Origin: Loktanella sp. D2R18
Lineage (GTDB): Bacteria > Pseudomonadota > Alphaproteobacteria > Rhodobacterales > Rhodobacteraceae
DNA: 50,450 bases
Direction: 5' to 3'
NCBI RefSeq assembly: GCF_003318235.1
Contig: NZ_QOCG01000005.1
Coordinates: 1 to 50,450, forward strand
Made by a program: the position numbers and the translations under genes. Under the pieces are notes generated by a model that was not told the origin of the DNA, did no database searches, and saw only the letters and a list, made by a program, of their open reading frames with translations. Positions 44,952 through 50,450 of this stretch are shown here, one piece after another. The stretch's first letter is position 1. Every line of letters begins with the position of its first letter.

Positions 44952-47900
44952 TCAAGGGCCAGCTACCCATTCGAACTCTGCGCTCCCTAAATAGACCAAG
45001 CATATAGTTTTGCCCTGTGTTTTCAGAAACATACATATTGGTTCTGTAATTATAACAGTTCGGACAATTCCATGTGATGTCAATATCATCGGTCCGCAAC
45101 TCAAAGTTTCCAATCTTAACATTCCGTTCCCACCACCCCTGTGGGGCATCGCCAAATCGGCGCATATTATTGGAAATGTCTATGTCATCTGCACCGCCTG
45201 TAAGGCCGGGCAATGTTGGCAGAAGCCGATTTAGACAAATTTTATTTCTGATGCGGTCTTCGAAAAGCTCCTTTGCACCACTTATAGTATTAGGAAATCT
45301 ACTATTAAAATAGTCATTATAATTCCTTGTGTTGTCATCATCTCTAGATCCAAATGGATTAAACTGGTCTCCCAATCCGGGTTCGCTTTGCTTCCCCGTC
45401 GGATCAGTATACCTCCCCGGGTTCTGCAGCGCGTAACCATACACACTTGCCCCATCGACCAGCCCCAGCGGGTCTGCTTGGATGTACCGCCCTGTTGTCG
45501 GATCATAATCGCGCATCCAGTTTTGGTGGAGGGCGGTTTCTGATTGGAACCATTGGCCGGGGAAGCGGAGTTCTGAGTTGTCCCCGGTGGATGTTAGCAC
45601 GCCGCCGAAGGGGAGGTAGCTGGCCTCCCAGACTTTGGTCCCAGCATCATCGGTTGCGAAGATGGGCCGTCCGATGTGATCGGTCCGCACGAAGTAGAGC
45701 GCGCCGCCTTCAACCACAGCCACAACCATGCCATCCGCCCAGATATACTCGCGGAGCAGCGTGCTGGTGCCGAGGCTTTCATCATAGTCGTATTCCGCAA
45801 TCCGGTTGCCCGCCGCGTCGTGCAGGGCGTGGATCGTCTCGCCCGTCTGCGTCAGGCGGCGGATGATCTGCTGGCCAAGGAAATTGTATTCATATTCGGC
45901 CTGAATCACCCCGTTGATCGCAAAGGACGACATGCGCCCTGCGTCATCGTAGTTATAGCCGTAGCCCGGCCCGCTGCGGTTGTCATAAGTGACATTGCCC
46001 GCATCATCATAGGTCAGCGTGCGGGTGCTGCCGGTGCTGGAACTGATGCTGCTCAGGCGGTTGCTGTCGATCGGATAGCTGTAGATATCCGTCGTGGTCG
46101 CCGCATCCGCATAAGACATCTGCTGCGTCCGGTTGCCGACCCCATCATAGAGCCAGTCCAGTTCCCCCCAAGCCCCATCAGCAGAGGCGAGGAATTCACG
46201 TGGGCTATAGTCAAAGAGCTCGTTTTGGGTCGGGTCAAGATTATCGGTGACCGTTTCAAGATTGTCCCGGTTGCTCCAACCATAGCTGACATCGCGCAGG
46301 GCGCTGCCAAGGAGCGTGTCGCTCAGCCCGGTCAGACGGTACGAGCTATCGTAGGTCGCGAGCAAGCTGCCCCCATCCCCATAGGTCGCGGTGTTGAGCG
46401 GCCCCATCGGTTTGTAGGTTATTGCGCTGATCACATCGACCGCCGCCGCGTGCGTTCCTGTGAGCGGGTCATAGCCCTGCCATTGCAGCCCGGTGATGTC
46501 CCCATCGAGATCATAGCTGAACAAAAGCTGCGATCCGCTGGGATAATCCATTTGCGTCACTTGCCCGCCTGCGTTGCTGGCGTATGTCGTGCTATAGGCA
46601 ATCCCATCCACTTCGCGCAGGTCTTCAAAGAAGCCGCCGCGCAACGTGTCGTTGCTAAAGTCCGTCCGCCCCGTTTGGTCGGTCACATAGGCCAAGCCGC
46701 CAATGTTGTGCGGCTGTGCCGGGTCAGCGTGATAGGTGAATGTCTGGTCCAGCGTCGCATCAGACGAGTAGGTCTTGGCCGTCAGGCGTCCGCCGTCATC
46801 ATAAGCGTAGTTGGTCACAATCCCGCGCCCATCCGTGGCTTGGGTGGTGAGGCCGCGGTTGTCGTGGACATAGGTCATGGTCCCACGGTCCGCGCTTGTC
46901 TCGCTGACCATCTCGCCAAAGCCGTTGAACGCAAAGCCCGTCTCGATCCCGCGTGGATCGGTGTAGCTGGTCATCTGATCGCTGTCGTCGTGATCCATCA
47001 GCGTGGTGTAGTTTGCCCGATCCACAACATCTGCCATCCGGTTCAGCGCGTCATAGGACATCGTTGTGGTCAGGCTGTCTGCGTCTGTGACCGTTGAAAG
47101 GTTATCTTCCACGTCATGGCTAAAGTCTGTGATCTGCCCGTTTGAGCCAACCGCCTGCAGGATACGCCCCAGCTCATCATACTGCGTCTCAGCCAGATAG
47201 CTGACAATCGCGCCCGCATCCGCGTATTCCGTTTTGATCACATTGCCCATGGCGTCGTAGTCAAAATCAATCGTTTCGCCCGATGGCGCGGTGGTCTGCA
47301 CCAAGCGTCTGGCTTCATCATAGGTAAAGCCCCAAGACCGCCCCAGCGCATCAACTGACCCCGTCATTTGGCCAACGATGTCATAGCTATAGGTGGTGAC
47401 CTCGTCCAAAACGCCCGGCTCAAACGTGGATGTTAGCAGACGTCCTGCCATATCGTAGCTAAGCGCCCATTCGAACCCTTGGTGATCGCGCACCAGCGTT
47501 GGCTGCCCAGAGGGGCCATATGCCAGCACCTCTTGCATCAGCCCATTGGCGTCGGTGGTGGTCAGCAGCTGCCCGCGCGTATTGTAGGTATAGGTGGTGA
47601 CGTCGGTCACACCATCTGCAATCAAGCCCGGACCATCCAGTGAGGTCAGCACTTTTAGCCCAGAGGCCAGCGTTGTGTACGTATACGTCCATGTCCGCAC
47701 AGCGCCCAGATCGGGGCTGCCTACCAGAACATCTGTCTGAGAATAGGTCAGCATCAACCCATCAGCGTCATAGGTGAATGTCTCCGACAGCTCAGACGTC
47801 GTGCGCGTCAATGGTTTGCGCAGATCAGACGCGGGCCACGTATAGGTCGTCACACGCGGGTTGATGCCATCCGCATCTTCGGTGCGCGTCAGAATACGAC

Positions 47901-50301
47901 CCGCAGCATCACGCGTCAGAACCGTGCGCGCACCATTGCGCTCAATCGTCTCAAGCTTGCGGCCATTCGTGTCGTAAGTAGCGGTGGAATTTGATCCAAG
48001 ACAGCTGACGGTGGAAATGCCCTCGACAGATACAAGACGGTCCTGGCCCGCAATCTCTTCAAAGGAATAGACAGTTTCTTTGCCCAATGGGTTGGTCGTT
48101 GTCACAGAATAACCATCCACCGTATCAACCGGTAGGCCAATCTGATGAAGATCTGCTCCGGCAAAATGCGTTGTGGAGATAGCCCGGCTTGTCGCTGTAT
48201 CATACGCAAAAGTCGCGTAATCGTAGGGTTCGAATGGTTTCGGATAATCGCCAAAGATTTGAATCTCAGCCACTTGCAGATACTGATTGCTGTGTTCGAT
48301 TGCAATGTACTGTACTGCGGCTAGCGAACTTAAATCATAGGTATGTACTGAACCATCGCTGCTTCCTGAAATCGGCGCAAAACGATGAAGTTCGCTATGG
48401 CTACCATCATAAATGACAACCTCTGCACCATCGAGGCGGTACCCAAGTTCGTATCGATCTTCTCTGTTCGTAATAACAACGTCTGTCAGGGAGCGCTCGA
48501 CCCCCAGATCAACCTGGATGAACTCATCTGCGCCATTGTCAGTGACACCCAGGCTTGATGGATCCCCGTCAAGAACTTGCTCCGGGAAGTAACTCCCATA
48601 AACTGAACTTGAAGTCGCAGTGACAGCATCGTCGAATAGCGTAAAATCATAATCAACAAGACCCTCGGGGTAATCTCCGAATACTTGGATTTCAGAAACG
48701 TGTAAATATTGGTTACTATGCTCTATCGCGACATACCGTGTGGCACCCAGTGAGGTCAGATCATATGTATGTACCGTACCCTCAGTTGCCCCAGTAATAG
48801 GCGCAAAGCGGTGGATTTCATTATGACTTCCGTCGTAAATTACAACCTCGGCCCCATCGAGGCGCTCAGCGTCACTATCCCCCCTATTGGCAATCACAAC
48901 TTCAGTCAGGGACAATTCAAAACCCAAATCAACCTGAATGAACTCATCTGGGCCATTGAGAGTATGTGCCCAGTTCTCCCCCCCTTTGATGCCATCAATT
49001 ACTTTGTCTGCTGTACCACCCCAACCCGATGAACTTGATGTTGCCGTCACAACTTGAGAAAGCGCTCGAGTCAAATCGGTTTCACCAATTTGATATGTGT
49101 TATCGCTCAAGCGCCCGTCAGAAATGCCGATGAGGCGATCGAGGTCTGCTGTATCATAGCTAAATTCTTGCGTTGATAAGGACGTGCCCGATGCAATGTC
49201 TTGGACATCTGTCATCGTCATCAACAAGCTGTTGCTGGCAAGACTCGCCTCGCGGTAGCTGTAGTTGATCTGGATATCGGCGGCCAATGTTGCACCATCA
49301 TAATCAGTATCGATGTTGATTTGCGTGACAACCGGCACAATCGCATTTGAGTTCAGCGTATCATTCCAAGTGAACTCGGCGCGTTGACCACGGTTATCGT
49401 GAACCACAACAGGTCTATCATTGAGGTCATAATCAACAGAAATCGCATAGCCATCAGGCCAACGTATTTCTGATAAGACCGCAACTTCAGGGTTTTTATC
49501 GCTGTAGAAATCTTTGCGGCCTGAACCGTGGGTCAAAACATGACGCCCCGCTTCGGCAACAACGGCGACCGCGAGCGTGTAATTGTGGTCAAGATCTGTT
49601 GGTGCCGCACTCGCACCCGTGAAATGCAGGATCGAACCATCCGCCAAATGCACCACGCGCGTATCGGTATCATAAATCTCGATTCGTTGCGACCAAATCG
49701 CAAACCAGTTGCGCCCCCAACCATCGTCGGATCTGTTGTATGAAGATAGACCTTCATCCCGGAAACGGCGCTCAAAATTAAACCGTGGATCAACAAATGA
49801 CGTCCAATCACGGATCGTCTGGTGCTTTTGTCCTGTGGCAACGGAAACCGGATTACCTACTCCGAGTGGGTCCTCTTTCGATATAGGACATTGCATTGTG
49901 GTCGGGGGTGGTGTGCAGGCACCCAGACGAACATTCCAACCGTTATGCTCTGGTGGTTCACGATCGCAGTACTCATCTCCTCCAGCCGCTACGGTTCCAG
50001 CGGGAATAACACTTCCAAACCCGTCATGCTCGCCATGACAAAGGTACTCCGTCCCAGTTCGAATATCATTGGCAGAGAAATGCTCTTCAATATCGATATC
50101 GGTGATGCGCATATTTTGCGCTGACGATGGCCCCGCAATCCTCAAGCTTACTTCGCACTGCGCCCCAATCTCTTCGCGGTGAAAATAAGAGTTACTGCTA
50201 CGCGAGAAAAACCCCGGACCGCCTTCTTGATCATGCGCAGTGGCAACTGTAGAAAATGACAAAGCAAGAGCGGTTAACAGCAGTCCAATAAAGCGACGCA
50301 T
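44926..50301 (-). CDS. Secreted RHS/YD-repeat polymorphic toxin B with discoidin-like domains
   Basis: 1,791 residues from ATG 50301. Signal peptide 1-22 (MRRFIGLLLTALALSFSTVA-TA); Cys-containing N-terminal domain (about 30-130); DUF6531 region (about 140-215, DPLGVGNPVSVATGQKH); YD-type beta shell start; two tandem discoidin/F5-8C-like domains (about 410-543 and 553-688), each with EFIQVDLG ... RLDGAEVVIYDGSH ... HRFAPI and AIEHSNQYLxVxEIQ; then long YD repeats (about 780-1560); the RHS core (DHIGRPIFATDDAGTKVWEA; RDYDPTTGRYIQADPLG) ending near PTG (about 1634). The variable tip has about 156 residues with NCPNCYNYRTNMYVSENTG and LNGSGCCAF; not recognised. There is no PAAR domain, so it is probably a Sec-exported, surface or T2SS-released toxin like WapA-type proteins. 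Operon with its immunity gene. Confidence 0.85.
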   Translation of the reverse strand: MRRFIGLLLTALALSFSTVATAHDQEGGPGFFSRSSNSYFHREEIGAQCEVSLRIAGPSSAQNMRITDIDIEEHFSANDIRTGTEYLCHGEHDGFGSVIPAGTVAAGGDEYCDREPPEHNGWNVRLGACTPPPTTMQCPISKEDPLGVGNPVSVATGQKHQTIRDWTSFVDPRFNFERRFRDEGLSSYNRSDDGWGRNWFAIWSQRIEIYDTDTRVVHLADGSILHFTGASAAPTDLDHNYTLAVAVVAEAGRHVLTHGSGRKDFYSDKNPEVAVLSEIRWPDGYAISVDYDLNDRPVVVHDNRGQRAEFTWNDTLNSNAIVPVVTQINIDTDYDGATLAADIQINYSYREASLASNSLLMTMTDVQDIASGTSLSTQEFSYDTADLDRLIGISDGRLSDNTYQIGETDLTRALSQVVTATSSSSGWGGTADKVIDGIKGGENWAHTLNGPDEFIQVDLGFELSLTEVVIANRGDSDAERLDGAEVVIYDGSHNEIHRFAPITGATEGTVHTYDLTSLGATRYVAIEHSNQYLHVSEIQVFGDYPEGLVDYDFTLFDDAVTATSSSVYGSYFPEQVLDGDPSSLGVTDNGADEFIQVDLGVERSLTDVVITNREDRYELGYRLDGAEVVIYDGSHSELHRFAPISGSSDGSVHTYDLSSLAAVQYIAIEHSNQYLQVAEIQIFGDYPKPFEPYDYATFAYDTATSRAISTTHFAGADLHQIGLPVDTVDGYSVTTTNPLGKETVYSFEEIAGQDRLVSVEGISTVSCLGSNSTATYDTNGRKLETIERNGARTVLTRDAAGRILTRTEDADGINPRVTTYTWPASDLRKPLTRTTSELSETFTYDADGLMLTYSQTDVLVGSPDLGAVRTWTYTYTTLASGLKVLTSLDGPGLIADGVTDVTTYTYNTRGQLLTTTDANGLMQEVLAYGPSGQPTLVRDHQGFEWALSYDMAGRLLTSTFEPGVLDEVTTYSYDIVGQMTGSVDALGRSWGFTYDEARRLVQTTAPSGETIDFDYDAMGNVIKTEYADAGAIVSYLAETQYDELGRILQAVGSNGQITDFSHDVEDNLSTVTDADSLTTTMSYDALNRMADVVDRANYTTLMDHDDSDQMTSYTDPRGIETGFAFNGFGEMVSETSADRGTMTYVHDNRGLTTQATDGRGIVTNYAYDDGGRLTAKTYSSDATLDQTFTYHADPAQPHNIGGLAYVTDQTGRTDFSNDTLRGGFFEDLREVDGIAYSTTYASNAGGQVTQMDYPSGSQLLFSYDLDGDITGLQWQGYDPLTGTHAAAVDVISAITYKPMGPLNTATYGDGGSLLATYDSSYRLTGLSDTLLGSALRDVSYGWSNRDNLETVTDNLDPTQNELFDYSPREFLASADGAWGELDWLYDGVGNRTQQMSYADAATTTDIYSYPIDSNRLSSISSSTGSTRTLTYDDAGNVTYDNRSGPGYGYNYDDAGRMSSFAINGVIQAEYEYNFLGQQIIRRLTQTGETIHALHDAAGNRIAEYDYDESLGTSTLLREYIWADGMVVAVVEGGALYFVRTDHIGRPIFATDDAGTKVWEASYLPFGGVLTSTGDNSELRFPGQWFQSETALHQNWMRDYDPTTGRYIQADPLGLVDGASVYGYALQNPGRYTDPTGKQSEPGLGDQFNPFGSRDDDNTRNYNDYFNSRFPNTISGAKELFEDRIRNKICLNRLLPTLPGLTGGADDIDISNNMRRFGDAPQGWWERNVKIGNFELRTDDIDITWNCPNCYNYRTNMYVSENTGQNYMLGLFRERRVRMGSWPLNGSGCCAF
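45410..45819 (-). repeat. RHS core repeat, resident copy (410 bp)
   Basis: Resident partner of 44011-44420, inside the toxin B gene immediately before the variable tip. Recombination between the pair would delete the resident tip and the 167-residue immunity gene. Confidence 0.8.
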
Positions 50302-50450
50302 CAGGTGAAACCTTTATATCCATAAAATTGTAGATTAAATGCAAATTGCAATCATGACGAACGTTAATCGCCAGCGTGCCCCTGTCAACTACAAATGTTA
50401 ACGCTTAATCAACTGATTGTTGATCTCCCGAAAAACTGACAACACACGCG
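50302..50450. promoter_or_regulatory. Upstream region of toxin B
   Basis: AT-rich 149 bases ahead of the toxin B start codon (transcribed leftward); must hold its promoter. An AAAGG lies about 14 bases before the ATG. I could not assign -10 and -35 boxes with confidence. Confidence 0.3.

Noticed and set aside
45676..47097. 473-codon open frame antisense to toxin B
   Set aside because: Same YD-repeat codon effect; no domain, no ribosome site.
1..50450. CRISPR arrays, tRNA and rRNA genes
   Set aside because: No regularly spaced direct repeats, cloverleaf with CCA end or rRNA signature was noticed; a tRNAscan and CRISPR search would settle it.

Overview
The window looks like part of a plasmid (or chromid) from a marine alphaproteobacterium, most likely Rhodobacteraceae (Roseobacter group). 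The evidence is a Rep_3-type initiator transcribed away from a parA-parB pair, an iteron-like and AT-rich stretch between them, and two identical parS-like palindromes flanking the start and end of parB. Species-level placement is not possible from sequence reading alone.

Region 1 (1-10,839) holds an exonuclease I remnant and then a nearly complete type II secretion system (T2SS). Its order is gspE(-), then gspL-M-C-D-F-H-I-J(+), then gspG and a prepilin peptidase(-), then gspK(+). A 9-bp-arm palindrome sits in the divergent gspE/gspL gap. Region 2 (10,851-16,222) is the replication and partition module (rep, ori, parA, parB) followed by a canonical Fic protein.

Region 3 (16,431-29,212) is polymorphic-toxin locus A. 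It has a 3,128-residue secreted RHS/YD-repeat protein with a GIY-YIG-like C-terminal tip, a putative immunity gene, a displaced second RHS tip with its own unknown toxin and putative immunity gene, and a third tip remnant cut off by an IS6-family element without target duplication. Region 5 (43,649-50,301, minus strand) is a second, independent polymorphic-toxin locus B. It has a 1,791-residue secreted RHS protein with two tandem discoidin-like domains and an unrecognised tip, a membrane-anchored putative immunity protein, a displaced copy of the RHS core that ends at the toxin junction, and an orphan small gene.

Region 4 (29,213-43,390) lies between the two loci and reads as a defence island. 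It contains a zinc-ribbon/PLD nuclease, a HEPN-RES toxin, a winged-helix Fic protein lacking the catalytic His, a GHKL ATPase plus PD-(D/E)XK nuclease gene split by a one-base frameshift, and a TerB / BrxD-like ATPase / Lhr-like helicase operon resembling the system named Shango. A truncated DUF4297-like nuclease gene, an unknown 293-residue gene and an IS5-type transposase remnant follow.

The working picture, which is inference, is a plasmid that carries contact- or secretion-dependent competition toxins in recombining tip cassettes, a secretion system that could help export Sec-exported proteins across the outer membrane, and anti-phage or anti-plasmid systems. Scars of recombination are frequent at the borders of these modules.
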